Shown piece by piece: positions 1 through 11,974 of a stretch of 64,000 nucleotides of DNA. Source of the stretch: Anaeramoeba flamelloides (Eukaryota > Metamonada > Anaeramoebidae); the NCBI GenBank assembly GCA_027625915.1, contig JANTQA010000023.1, forward strand, positions 10,664,001 through 10,728,000. Direction: 5' to 3'. Numbering within the stretch: the first letter of the stretch is position 1; each line of letters opens with the position of its first letter. The position numbers and the translations under genes are program-made. The notes under the pieces were generated by a model. That model saw only the letters and a program-made list of their open reading frames with translations, was not told the DNA's origin and did not search any database.

Positions 1-239
1 TTAACGTAATTGTTAATAAAAATAATATGGCTATTTTTTTTCGTTTTATATTCAAAATATGTGAAATTTTGGATTTCAAAAAATCTACTCATAATTAAGA
101 AATTATTTAGATGAAGTTAACTCATCTATTGTGGAAACCAAAAGACAAATTACAAAAAAAAATTTTAAGATCCTCACAAGATTTCATTTTTTAAAAAAAA
201 AAAAATACTAGTCCGTTAAAGTTAAAAAAATATTTTTAC

Positions 240-3200
240 CTATTTAGAGTATTCCCCTGGATTAACAATTCAAATAATATTGGCAACACTCCACAGTTTA
301 GGACGGTTTGTGTTTGTTCATCTGTTCCTGTAACAATATTACCTAAAAACCTTAAAGCGGGCGTGTTTATAATCGGAGATGGATATTTTAAAAAGTTAAC
401 CATTTTTGGGCAAATGTCTTGATCAACAACATATTCAATAACATCTGGTTGACCATCAGCCAAATAACTATATATATATTTAATCAATTAATTTTTAAAT
501 TATCGCATAAAAATAGTGTTAAAAGAAAAAAGAAATAAATTTAATATTTCATTATTTTTGGTTATTTAAAAAAAAACAAAGAAAGAATAAATCAAATAAA
601 TTACCAAAGTGACCAACATGAATCGCTAACAACTTTGATATCTTGGAAATCTAAAAGGCCGATCAATACAGAGATTAATGCATTTGGCTATTTTTTATTA
701 TATTGATTTATAAAAAGATATATATACATTAATATTGATTAAATTTTAGTGTAATAATTAAGGCAAAATAAACATGATATGGATTCTAAAAATAGTTAAC
801 AACGCAAAAAAAAAAAAAAAACAATTTACATCTTTGAGTTCTGGGTGTGGTTTTGCTCTACAAATATTACATAACGCCCAAGTAGTACTTTTTAAAATTT
901 CAATACGAGGATTAGATTCAATAATATTGATCAGGTTGAATACAACACCATTTTCAATAACTTTATCTCTAAATTCGGCACAATCGCCAGCTATTTTACA
1001 AATAAATAAAGTATTTTTTATAGTTAGAGAATATAAAGCAAAGAATAAAAATTAAAGAGTTGTCAGATAAATTAAAAAAGTTGAAAATATATATGTGTAT
1101 ACCAATATTCCCAATTGCCCAAATTGACTATTAAATTTAAGAGGAAATGAAAAAAGAAAAATATATAAGTCGGTTAGTGATATTCAAATTATAAAAAATA
1201 ATAGAGAAGAGTTGAATAAATTTTTTTAAAAAGAAAAAATTAAAATTAAACTAAAATTCCTTTTGGAATAGAAAAAATCTCAAGAATTATTCAAAAACAA
1301 AAAATACAAAAAGAATTTCTTCGAATTGATCTGTTATTAAAACATGGCAATAATGTCCATTTACATGAAAACATTACTGATTGGATTCCATCCAGAGTAT
1401 ACAAGGTATGGTTGTGTAACTCAGAATTGAACATTTATAAGTTAATTGTAAAATAAAAAATAAAAAAAAGGAAGCCCAAGATTCAATAAAAAAATAAAAA
1501 AAACAAAAAAATAAAAAAATTAAATTATATCATTTACAAAGTCACCATTTTAACAATCACTCCGCCTTCAAATAACTCGTATAATTATGAAATCAATTAA
1601 TTTATAGTACCGACATTTTATAGTATTTTCTTCAATTTCTCAAGTAAGCTTAAAAAAAATGTTTTTATTTATTTATTTATTTTTAATGAAGATAGTCCAT
1701 TCAACAAAATTACCTTCTATTTGCCGTTAGGTTTTTTTTAATTTGAGAAATAAACCGAAAATTTATTTAATTTTCGGTTTATTTCTCAAAGTAAAAAAAA
1801 CCTAGGCACTTCACATTAGGTTTTTCAGAATTCAAAAGAATTGAGTAAAATCTTTGATTTTTCTCTGTTCTTTTGAATTCTGGAAAACCTAGGCACTTGA
1901 CGGCACTCTATGGCACTTCCTGAAATCCAAAACAATTCTTTTTCGGGTTTTTTATCTTAACTATAATGTATACAAGATTATAGCTCAATAAGATAGCGTT
2001 TCTTGAAAAAATAAAAAGAAAATTTTCATATTTAAGCAGAGACATGAAAAAGAGAAAGTAAAAAAGATTAGGCTTTATTGGTAAGGGTTAAGTAAGAGCT
2101 CTTAATCTGTTAAATAGAGAGTTTTGTAGTGACTAAATTTGTGACTCCTAATTCAAAGAGTAGTCAAAAGAACCTTTTAATTACAGTCATTAGAAGTATT
2201 TTAAACTCAATTTAGTTTTCTGAAGTAAAAGAGATTAAAAAAACAGCAAAAAAGCTAAAACTTAATTAACGTTCTGTTTTTTACCCTGAGTGTTGAATGG
2301 GTTGTTAGTTGTTTCCTTTTAGGTCGAATTATTTTGAAAATTTCAAAATCACCACTATCGTTTTCACCTAGTTTACGTAAAATAGTACTGTACTTGACAG
2401 TAGTTGATCACATTACAAGGCAACCAAAAAAAAAAAATGCTTTTAATTAGAAATTTCAATTCTCAAATATAAAGCCATATATCTTTAAATAACATTTCAA
2501 GGTTTTTGAATTTTATTAGACATTCAAATTTTAAATTTTCAAAATTTGGAAAACTATTTGAAATAAAAGCTTTTTCAAGATAACAACTATTTAAAAAAAG
2601 TGAGGTCTTTTGTTTTTTTATATTGTGAGAATTAAAACTTTTTTAAAGTATTTTATTTTAATAAATTGAGGAATTTTCAGAATTGAAAAAAAGGTGCTTG
2701 TTTTCCCGAGACTCCAGCCTCTGACTTCACATTTAAAGGTTGAATCCTCATTTTTTTAAAACTTAATTTTTTTAAAAAGTTTTAATTCTAAAAAAGTCTT
2801 CACTTTTTTAAAATAGAAAAGCTAAAAAAAGTTTTAAAAAATTCCTCACTTTTTTAAAATAGCTGTATTATGTTTTATTTTTTTTCTTTTTACTTTTTTG
2901 AACTCTCCTTTTTTTTATTTTTTGGTTCCTAATGGTATATATGTAGTTTTAGACAATTTACGTGCTTTTTTTTGTGGAAATTATTTTTCAGGATTTATCT
3001 TCAATTTGAAAATTAAATTAATTTATCAAGAGTTAGACTTTTATTGAGTATTGTTGAACTTTTGAAATTTCTGATTATATAAAATTACTTTTCAAAATTC
3101 TCTGAAATTTTAAAGAAAAAGGTAGAATTCTATTTAATAATTTTTAAAAAAAATTGAGAACCCGTTCAATATTTTTAGATGTCAGAATGGATTTTAAATT

Positions 3201-4339
3201 GGTTTTTAGTCTAATAAACTTTTAATTTTTCTGAAAATAAGAAAGGATTCAAATTTAATTTTTAAAAAATTAAGTTTTGAGCGCAAAATTGGCATCTTCA
3301 GGACAATTGACACCGTTTTTTAATAATTTTCTCGATTTTGATTTTTAAAAACAAATTTAAGTGAATTAAAGATTGTTTATCAACATTTTGTTTTTTAACT
3401 TTCTCGATTATTGAGGAATTCATCAAGAAAAATACAATTATCTTTTTCAGATTTAACTTTTTCAAGTAACTGGGAAAATATTTGTGTAATGTTTGAAAAT
3501 TTTACCTCTTTGATCTGAAATTCAAAGAAGTATTGTAAAAAATTGCATCAAAATGTAACAAATTATTTTTTGTGAGCATTTTTTAAGGAAAATTATTTTT
3601 TTTTCTAATCAAAACCTTTTCTCAAATCCATTAATTATTTAAAAATCCCCACAAATTACAAATTACAAATTACGAATGGGAAGCAAACCAAACTGAAAAG
3701 GATAAAGAAAGATCCGAAATCATTAAAAAGCAAAATTAAAAAATTTTAAAACTGTTGATTATACAACCACAAATATGGTGTTTTGTTGATAAGGTAGACC
3801 AAGGTGTAAATGTGTGCCTTTTTGAACTCAAGTATTTTTATTGTAAGTGATTTTTGTTCTTTTTTTCCTTCCTAAAATGTTAATTACTAACACAATGATG
3901 ATTTTTGAGATCGATGATTCAGAAAACAATTGTAATGTTGATTGTTTTTTGTTTGAATTGGCGAAAGATTTAAGTTCTGTTAACTGAAATGCTTTTAAGG
4001 GTAGCAGATGTTAATCTACAACAACCCAAGACAACCTTGTTATTATTGTTGAAAAAGAGATTCTACACTTCATTGATTATGCGATAAATATGATTACCCA
4101 TTATCACAAAATGTTTTAGTCCTGTTTGTTTTCTGAAATACCCAATTTATCAAAAAAAAAAAGAAAGAATAAATTGAAAATAAAATTTTTATTTTCATTT
4201 TTTTTATTTTGGACTTTTTATCATTGTTCTGATTCATCAACCTTGTTTTTCAGTTGGTTAAATAGTTGACAGGTAGTTATATTTTTTAAATTGTGGGGAA
4301 AATAGTTGGTTCCAAAATGCGTCAATCTTGTCCGGAATG

Positions 4340-4380
<41 letters not shown>

Positions 4381-7300
4381 CTATACATTTAAGCTGAAGG
4401 GGAAAAAAATCATTATATAAATGGAAGATGTGTGAAGTAGAAAGTGGTTCAAAGTGTAGTAGTTTTAATTCAAATTCGCTTTGAATCTGCCTATTACTGG
4501 GGGAGATCTGACATGTGCGGTTGTCTTGTACTGGGCTTTAATTTTTAGAAATCTTGGTGACGTGATTGGCGGAGATTAAATAAAAAAAAAATCGATCACT
4601 GATGTTTTTGCTTGAAAAATAATTGGCAAACTAAAAAAACTGATTATTTTTCAATGGGTTGCAAGGTTCTGCATGACCTTTCTTTCTATTTAAAAACTTT
4701 TAATTTGAAAAATTTTCTTCTTTTCTTTTCTTTCTTTTATTTTTCCATTTCTAAAATATTCTTTTGTTTTTTGTTTCTCCATTTATGAGAAATAGGAAGT
4801 TATTCTTTCCTTAAAAATAAATCAATCAATATTATTATTTTTTCATAAGATTATGATCATTTTTTTTTTTTTTTTTTGAAATCAACGAAGAGATATTTGT
4901 TATTTCAAAATTTCATATCAATAAATTTTGGATTTGTTCAGAAGACTATTTGATAAAATGAAATTTAATAACAATAAATTTAATTAGATTATTGTATTTT
5001 AAATTTGATAATAAATTATTTATCTTGAATTTTTGTATTAAACCAAAGTGTCCCATCTCTTCACTTCATTATCTAAAGATGGTTAGAACAGTTTAACTCC
5101 CCTTGTTTGTTTGTTTGTTTGTTTGTTTGTTTGTTGTCTTCCATTCAGTATTTTTTTAAAATTTATTTGAATCAAGAAAATCAGAAAAATTATTTATTTT
5201 GAAATTGAAAAAATTGTATCAATTTAAATCAGTTTTTACAAATATAAAATAAATTAAACTTTAACAAAAGGTTTGTTTTTGATCAAACTTCTAAACAATA
5301 AAAAAAAAAAAAATTAAAATTAAATTTAATCAATAATGAAGGATAAATAAAAAAGAAAATGAAAAGAAAAAAAATAGAAATGTTTACTTGTTCTTGTATA
5401 GATTCGTTTTTTGAAATTATTAAGCGAGAAAAAGCCGGTAAACTGCCTGCGTTGATAACCATCCGAGTGTGTTCAGTTAATCCAGCAGCAATATTTGTTA
5501 AACTCCATGCTGCTTCAAACTATTAATAATATAATTGAAAATAAAAAAATATTTAAAAATAAATAAAATTTTACTTTTTAAAGTTTTTTGGTGATTCATT
5601 TTTTTTATTTAATATTAAAAAGCGGGTAAAAGTAAAGGAAATGAAAAAAAAAAAACAAGGAATACAAATATCTATATATACATATATATATATATATAAG
5701 GTATTTCCAAAAAAGAAGTGCATTTTTTTTTATATTTCATAAATAATATTCGATTTGGAAGTGTAACAATTTGTAAATTAATAATATCAAATTAAGTCAA
5801 ATATTAATAGCTACTTATTTAATTAGTGCCTATTTATTTGGATTTCAAAATAGGTTCATCAAAATATTCCCAATAAATGAAAAAAAATAATCACACTTTT
5901 TTTTGTGCAAAACGATGCACTGACAAATTAAATAAAAAAATGGGCAATACAACAAGGAACAAAATGATTTTTTAAACAATAAAATGCAGTTATATATTTT
6001 CCTTCGATTAGACGTTTTATCAAGATTAAATCTCTTATGAAAACGTTTTTTTTTTGATCAAAAAGAAAAAAATAAACACCAATTTTCACATCTAAAAAAA
6101 TATCATATAAAATTGAGAGCAGAAACTTTAGCCTGGAATTCTGTATACTTTCTTGGAGAATTATTCTTTTTTTTTATTGGTAATTGTGTAATAATTATTT
6201 CAAATGAAGTGATTTTTTAAAAAAAAAAATTAAAAACATCATCTTCTCGAAGAAGTAATATTAGAAAAAATACATGATTTCCCTCTCTTCTTTTCAATCA
6301 AAAAATTGTTTTCTTGTTTTTTAAGTTAATAAAGCTTCTATTGTGTTGTGGTTGGGGTTATTAATGGTAAAAACAAGAGGGTAGTATAAGTGCGAAATAA
6401 ATGTCTCTATTTTTAGAGTTTTCAGATTTATTGTTAAGGGTTATACTAGAGCGTCGAATATGTTAAAGAGAGAATTTTGAATTGACTAAATTTGAGACTT
6501 TATTTTTAGGGTTTTTTTGAATTTAATAAAAAATGTAATTTTTACAATTTAGGAATTCGGGCAAATAAGAGGAATTAAAAACTCCTCCGTTAAATAATAA
6601 AAAATGTATATATATATATACAGCTGTTTTAGAAAAGTGTTTACCAAAAGTTTTATTAGATGTTGACTGAACTGATTAAAACATATGAATTAGACAGTTT
6701 TAAGCCCTACTTATAAAACTTCGAGTCCACACTTTTTTAAAACGGCTATATATATATATAATTTTTTTTTATAAAAGAAATTAAGTAAATTTTCCCATTT
6801 TCGAAAATTTTAATTGCGAGATCCTTACTGAATTTTTTTTTTTTTTGAATGTCACAAGATATTGAAGCTTTGGTGTCCAAACATCATCCTTTAATCACTC
6901 TATTTTTGAAAATAACGAAAGTAAATCAGAGTGAAATCTTAAATTTTTAAATTTTTTCAATAGTTTTTTAAAAATATATCAATCAATGATAAACATTGGA
7001 TATAAGATATTATTGGAAAAAATGTTATTGTGTTCAATACTCTATTTTTTCTTTAATCATCTTACTTTCCATTTTTATTTTCTCTTAAGGTTTCCAATTA
7101 AAAAGTATATTGATCTTTTTTTTTCCTATTTCACTTTTTCTCCAAAATTGTTTAATTTCTTTTCAAAAATTTAAGTAAAAGGATAACAAGAGTATAATTT
7201 ATACCTCTTCAATAATAATACCTAGTGGTTTTTTTAATCTAAACACCAATTCAAAATTTTTAACAAACCAAAATTCAATTTTTGAAAAAAAAAATCTTAT

Positions 7301-9886
7301 TTAATCAATTCTCGAAGAAATACCAAATTAGAATCATTCACTAATTGGAATGTTAACAATTGTTAATAAATTACAATACTCGTAAAACAAAAAATAAAGA
7401 ATCATAAATACAAATAAATTATTGGTGTGTTTAAAATTTTTGGAGATAGCAAAACAAAAAAATACATTGGGTAAATTTGTTTAAATTCTATTAGTAATAT
7501 TGATCGATCAAATGGTTAGATACTATCAACTGATTTTATTTGAGTTATTCTATTTTGATCAACTCAACTTTAACCTAATGTCAATCAGTCGAAAAAAATT
7601 TTTGATCTACCGAAACAAGTTAGGTAATTCAAAAAATGAAATGAAAACTAAAAAGATGAAAAAATGGATTTTCATATTTTACTAAAATCAAAAGTATTTC
7701 CAATTTGAATGAAATTGTGTTATTGTAATTGTTTGGCCGTTTTAATTTTGTGGGGAATTTTGAATTTTAGTTTAATATATTCAATAATAATATTATTATT
7801 AATATTATTACCAAAAAAGATCCATCATATTTATTAGTCCTAGTGGGTAATAAACTTATTTTTGGGTCTTTATTAACATTTCTAAAAAAGGATTTTAGGA
7901 ATTTGGGTAGTGCCGTAGAGCGCCGTAGGGTGCCTAGGTTTTCCAGAATTCAAAAGAATAAAGTAAAATCAAAGAGATTTAACTCAATTCTTTTAAATTA
8001 TGGAAAAGCTAGAACACTTCACAAATAAACATAAAAATCAAGAAAATCTAACTATGATTTTTTTAATTTTCAAAAGAATTTGTTCTAATCAAAGATTTAA
8101 CTAAATTCTTTTAAATTCTGGAAAAGCTAATCTGAAGTGTTCTAGGTTTTCCATAATTTAAAAGAATTGAGTTAAATCTCTTTGATTTTACTTTATTCTT
8201 TTTAATTCTGGAAAACCTAACGGCAAACAAGAGGGGTTAATAACTTCTCCCTTAAATATTAAAAAAAAAAATTAATGGTATTTTTTTTTGTTTGTTTAAA
8301 TTCTAGAGGATCTTAAATGAGTATTTTTGTCAGGAGAATATTCAAATGAACACTACCATAAACTAGTTGTACTTTGGGAATTAAATTAAAAAATTTTTGA
8401 TTTAAAAAAATCAAGGTTGTTCAGGTTAAAAACTTCCTTTTCCTTTTCCTTTTCTTTTTCTTTTTGTTTTTGTTTTTGTTTTAATTCGTAAAATAGAGAA
8501 GATAATATTTTTCATTTGAGTTAAAAAGGATCTCTGAAATCAAAAATAATCACTTTGTGCTATTAATAATTCTAAATCTGTTTTTATTGAAGAATGAAAA
8601 AAGTTTTGAAAAAACAACTATAAATCAAAATCAAACAAAGCAAGAAAAAAAGAAGAATCAGATTTAAAAGACAAAGCACAAACCTGTAAACGTTGGTGGT
8701 TATCATAATCCAAAAATTTGACTAAGGTTGTTAGTATACCGTTGTGTTCTAAAATCTCATTGATTGGTGGATCTTTTTCAATACTTAATAATACTCTTAT
8801 TCTTTGTGTGCTTGTGTACTGTTCGTCAATGTTCCCATTGATCATTTTGTTAATATAATTTGGAATATTTTGAACCTATTGTTACATTCAATTTGTAGAT
8901 TGGAGGAATTGTGTTGTTTTATTTTTTAAAAAAATTTATTGGATTTTAGATATTTTTTTTAAGAAAAAAAAAATTGTCAGAATGAGTAAGGAATCAATCA
9001 GATTAAGCCCTTTTTCAAAGTGTGATTAAAAAAAAAAGCTATTTAGTAAAGTCTTTCAAATCGTTATGGGTTGGTTAGTAGACTGTTTCAAAGAGTCTTT
9101 TTGGAATCTCTTTAATCATACTTTTATGAAAGGGATCAAAGAAAAAAAAAAGGGTGTGTAAATTCAAAGGCTGCAATTTTTTCTGGCTCTTGGGAAAATT
9201 GAATCGACATGTTATTCATTTTTTTAACTTCCGAAGTGCAATTCGTTTTATTGCAAAACTCAAAACACCCCAAATATTCGAAAAAAACAAAAAAAAAAGA
9301 AAATTTTGTTGTTGTTGGATGAGAAGGTCAAGCTATTTTCAAAAAGTGTGTAATTAAACTTTTAAAGGTGTTGCTCAAACTCTCTGTTTCGCTTCTTTGA
9401 AGCAGTTTAGGGCACACTTTTAAAAACTCAGATTGCTCACTTTTTTTAAAATAGCTGCAATAAAATGATTTTTAAATTTTTTTTTTTTTGAGAAAGATCT
9501 TAAATCGTTCATTCTTCAGAAAAATTTCTCTTAAGGCTCGTGTGTTTTTGTAGCTTGACAATATCAAAACAAGCAAGTCAACAAAAAAAATAAAAATAAA
9601 AAAAAAAGTAAAAGAAAATAAATTGAAAGACAAAAAAAAGTTTTTTAAAAAAATTAATAATCGTAGGATAATCTCTTACCTCTTCTTCAATTTGTTCGTC
9701 TGTTAATTCTAAAATTGTCTGATCACTGGAAGTGTTTATGTTTCTTTTTTTTTGCAATGTTTGTTCTCGGAGTTTTCGAGACAAATTAATTGTTAAGTTT
9801 ACACGTGATCTAAGACGATCTTCTCGTGTGTTTTTGCTTTTAAACTTTTGTCTTCTTTTTTTCAATTTTTTTTCAAAACAAGACAT
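240..9886 (-). CDS. Importin subunit alpha (karyopherin alpha), partial, 7 exons visible
   Basis: Nuclear import adaptor that binds basic nuclear localisation signals through ARM repeats and importin-beta through its N-terminal IBB domain. Exons read 9886-9680, 8875-8684, 5519-5388, 1127-1103, 990-830, 687-605 and 467-240. All have GT donors and AG acceptors, and all phases join, giving 343 residues plus two bases. Residues 1-69 are the IBB domain, rich in Arg/Lys and ending in the typical KKRNI. Exon 2 carries LLSIEKDPPINEIL, exon 3 FEAAWSLTNIAAGLTEHTR, exons 4-5 join to SIWAIGNIAGDCAEFRD, exon 5 ends CRAKPHPELKD, exons 6-7 give SCWSLCYLADGQ and ALRFLGNIVTGTDEQTQ. These are family signatures in the right order, including the Trp-Asn pairs of the NLS groove (WSLTN, WAIGN, WALCN). 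The usual length is about 520 residues, so the last ARM repeats lie beyond the left edge. Introns 2 and 3 are 3.2 and 4.3 kb and full of repeats. Identification is very sure. Confidence 0.96.
1103..1127 (-). other. 25-nt micro-exon of importin-alpha
   Basis: This 25-base exon encodes SIWAIGNI plus one base of the next codon. It sits between an AATAG acceptor and a GTATAC donor. Joined to the flanking exons it gives QEQSIWAIGNIAGDCAEFRD, matching the conserved importin-alpha ARM stretch. It is separated by a 4260-bp intron from exon 3 and a 112-bp intron from exon 5. Confidence 0.92.
1660..1925 (-). repeat. LINE 3' end with palindrome concatemer (minus orientation)
   Basis: Read on the minus strand, the unit starts at the boundary word GGAAGTGCC, followed by AGAGTGCCGTC and AAGTGCCTAGG. 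Then come two adjacent hairpins (minus-strand order 1895-1820, then 1795-1730) and the closing word CCTAACGGC at about 1724. An A-rich 3' tail of AAAT units follows at 1690-1660. The first hairpin pairs GGTTTTCCAGAATTC with its complement; the second pairs a stretch containing GAGAAATAAACCGAAAA. It lies in importin-alpha intron 3. The order flank-palindromes-tail is the same as at 7908-8223 and 26642-26991. Confidence 0.75.
2062..2240 (+). repeat. Dispersed repeat family M, copy 1
   Basis: Shared with 6418-6520 and 18935-19085. Common blocks are TTATTGxTAAGGxTT, TTAATCTGTTAAA, GACTAAATTTG and, in copies 1 and 3, TTTAGTTTTCT. Origin unknown; no coding sign. Confidence 0.5.
2583..2872. repeat. 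Short inverted-repeat element, family L
   Basis: Left end AACTATTTAAAAAAAGTGAG is answered by CTCACTTTTTTAAAATAGCT at the right end, about 290 bp apart. A second family member with shorter span is at 6621-6748. It has the look of a MITE; target duplications are unclear. Confidence 0.55.
4341..4381. repeat. CA/TA microsatellite
   Basis: Alternating CACACA running into a long TATATA tract inside importin-alpha intron 3. Confidence 0.9.
5103..5134. repeat. TTTG microsatellite
   Basis: Uninterrupted tetranucleotide tract inside importin-alpha intron 3. Confidence 0.9.
5698..6150 (+). repeat. Family G inverted-repeat element, decayed copy
   Basis: Starts with AAGGTATTTCCAAAAAAG and shares interior blocks with the copies at 18250-18841 and 41732-43013 (ATTTCATAAA, TTAAACAATAAAATGCAGTT). 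The right end is not recognisable, so the end given is approximate. It lies in importin-alpha intron 2. Confidence 0.6.
6535..6608 (+). repeat. LINE 3' tail without the palindrome insert (empty site)
   Basis: Contains TTTAGGAATTCGGG directly followed by CAAATAAGAGG, a short stem (AACTCCTCCGTT) and an A-rich end. Three other copies (7785-8275, 26500-27030, 35060-35580) have a palindrome concatemer between these two blocks. Confidence 0.65.
6621..6748. repeat. Short inverted-repeat element, family L, copy 2
   Basis: CAGCTGTTTTAGAAAAGTGT on the left is matched by ACACTTTTTTAAAACGGCT on the right, flanked by TA-rich microsatellites. Confidence 0.5.
7490..7735 (+). repeat. Family D element, decayed fragment
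   Basis: Interior similarity to the complete copies at 52424-52956 and 55411-55954 (TTGATCxATCAAATG, then CAACTCAACxxTAAC, TCTACCGAAACAAGTTA, TTCCAATTTGAAT). Terminal repeats are not found. It lies in importin-alpha intron 2. Confidence 0.55.
7785..8275 (+). repeat. LINE 3' end carrying a palindrome concatemer
   Basis: Residual LINE sequence (GGGTCTTTATTAACATTTCT, then GATTTTAGGAATTTGGG) leads into an insert at 7908-8223. The insert opens with AGTGCCGTAGAGCGCCGTAG, holds several partial and whole hairpins built on GGTTTTCCAGAATT arms, and closes with CCTAACGG. LINE sequence then resumes as CAAACAAGAGGGGTTAAT with an A-rich tail. It sits within importin-alpha intron 2. Confidence 0.75.
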
Positions 9887-10754
9887 CTTTCAAAGGGGTA
9901 ATAGGTTAAAAAATCCAAAAAAAATGAAAAAGTTAAATTTTCAAAGAAAACAAAAATGATTTCTTTACCATGAAACAATTGTACCTTCAAAGCAGACTGT
10001 TTGTTTGTGTCCAAATTCGTGACATTTTGAACGACAAATAAAACTTCAAATTCTCAAAAAAAATCCTTTTAGGCTATGAAAGGAGAAATTCATTAAAATG
10101 CAACCTTTGTCTCTGTCGTTCATCAGGAAACAATCTTCTCAAATAACCAACACATTTTGCAAATATATAAATCAACACAAATAATGTGACTTGTGTTGTG
10201 AATTTGAAAAATTTTTAAATAGACTTTTCAAATACAAGATATTTTGTGATTTTTTTTTTTTTTTTGAAAATTTAAAAAATTGTGTAATAACAAAAGAAAT
10301 GTTTTTTTTTGATTCGTTTATATTAAACTATTGTTGTTATATTGTTTTCTATTTTTTAAAAATTATTTTTTATGAATTACAAAAATAGAAACTGGTTTTT
10401 GATTCATGCAGAAAAGGTAAATTTTAATTGAATCCAAAAGATGACAAAACGAAGAATTTTTGGTTTTCCCTTTTTGTGATTAAAATACTAACACAACATA
10501 CAAAAGACAATTAACAAGAAATTTTGAGGAAAGTTTTTTGATGTTTGAGAAAGAAACAAATGTTTTTTGATCAATTATTTGAGTTATTAAGCATTGTGTG
10601 GAAGACTAATAAATGTTCAGACTAAATTGGTGTTTCTTTCGATTTTTTATTTGGTTTTAATGATCTTCTTTTTGTAAACTTTTTCAAAATCACAACAAAT
10701 AGAAAAATTCCAACAACCTTTACTTATTCCCAAAAGAATATTCAAATCATTTAA

Positions 10755-11095
10755 GGTTGAAAATCCCTGAAAAAAGATTATCTTGTGTCGTTTGTGACCA
10801 CTTTTTTTAGTTTGTATTCAACCAACCTTCAGCTTTGTATGAATTATAAGAATGGTTCTAAAATAAGAAATTTATTTCATTTTATTTTTTTTTTCCAAAA
10901 TCCAAATTAAAGAGTGCAAGACTAAAATGTGGCGAGGTGTTTAAGAATAAATTTTGGATTTTTGGGTTTATAATTTTAATTTTCATTTCCCTTTTTGTTA
11001 TTTAACCAAATGAAAAAAAAAATTTTTTTAAAAGCTCCCAATAAAACTAATCCCTAATAAAAAATTTCAATCAATAACACACAAACTACATTTTT
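10755..11095 (+). repeat. Dispersed repeat family N, copy 1
   Basis: Shares ordered blocks with 29240-29580: AAGGTT-AAATCCCTGAAA near the start, GTTTAAGAATAAATTTTGG in the middle, AAAAGCTCCxAATA near the end. Shorter related pieces are at 53645-53720 and 55980-56105. Nature unknown. Confidence 0.55.
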
Positions 11096-11394
11096 TTTTT
11101 ATTATTGGCTTCCTTAATTATAAACCCTATTCACCTTAAACCTATCTATTCAGATTATGGAAAAAACATAAACAACTTGAACAAAATTGCCATTTTGAAC
11201 TACCATTAAAATCCCTACCAAGTTGAAGACCCATTTGCTAAGAACCAAAATAACAAGCCAACACAAGCGGGATACAGGGTAATCTGCTTTCCAGTTTAAG
11301 GGATTACAAACCTTAACAACGATTTCAAAACACATTTTGCTACAGACATTTTTTCTTTTTAAGGTTAAACAAAATATTTTGGTAAATATTTCAA

Positions 11395-11770
11395 CACAAG
11401 AGTAAATATGAATGTTGTAAAAAATAGAGTTTTACAAATTTTTGGGATAAATAAAGAGTTCTATACATTTATCCAAATTTTGGGAATAGTAAATATAATA
11501 TCTGATTATCTTAATAGACTAAGAATAATTTTAATCAAAAAATCGTTTGGTGAACACAAATCTTTCAATTTTTTTAAAAAAAATGATTTTTAACACAAAG
11601 TTTTAGTGTTCACCAAAACGATTTTATATTAAAAATCCATTTAAGGTTAAAAATCAAAACGGGTATTTCGTTTACTATTACCAAAATATGGATAAACGTA
11701 TGGAACACTTTATTTATCCCAAAAATTTAAAAAACTCTATTTTTTACAACATTCCATATTTACACTAGTG
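11395..11770. repeat. Family A inverted-repeat element (MITE), copy 1
   Basis: 376 bp. Left end CACAAGAGTAAATATGAATG, right end complementary to CACTAGTGTAAATATGGAA. The arms stay complementary for most of the length, so the element can fold into one long hairpin. Copies at 24150-24531 and, interrupted, 53936-54799. Confidence 0.8.
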
Positions 11771-11974
11771 AAGTTTTTAATTTTATCGCAAATTTGGTGT
11801 TAATGAGCTTTTTTCTTTCTAAAATGATGGTTTTATTAAACTTTTTATTTGTTAAAATAATTCCTGATCTTGTTGAAATATTTGGGGAAAAAAATACCTT
11901 TTCTACAATTGAAAACAATTCTTCAGATATGTGAATATTTAACCAACCATAAACATGCTATTTTTTTATATGTA

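Noticed and set aside
9578-9679. C-terminal part of the open frame that starts importin-alpha exon 1
   Set aside because: Read-through into intron 1 beyond the GTAAGA donor; Phe/Lys-rich and unlike the family.
11150-11340. Slightly less AT-rich stretch considered as an exon
   Set aside because: All frames on both strands have stops or no conserved sequence and no splice partners.
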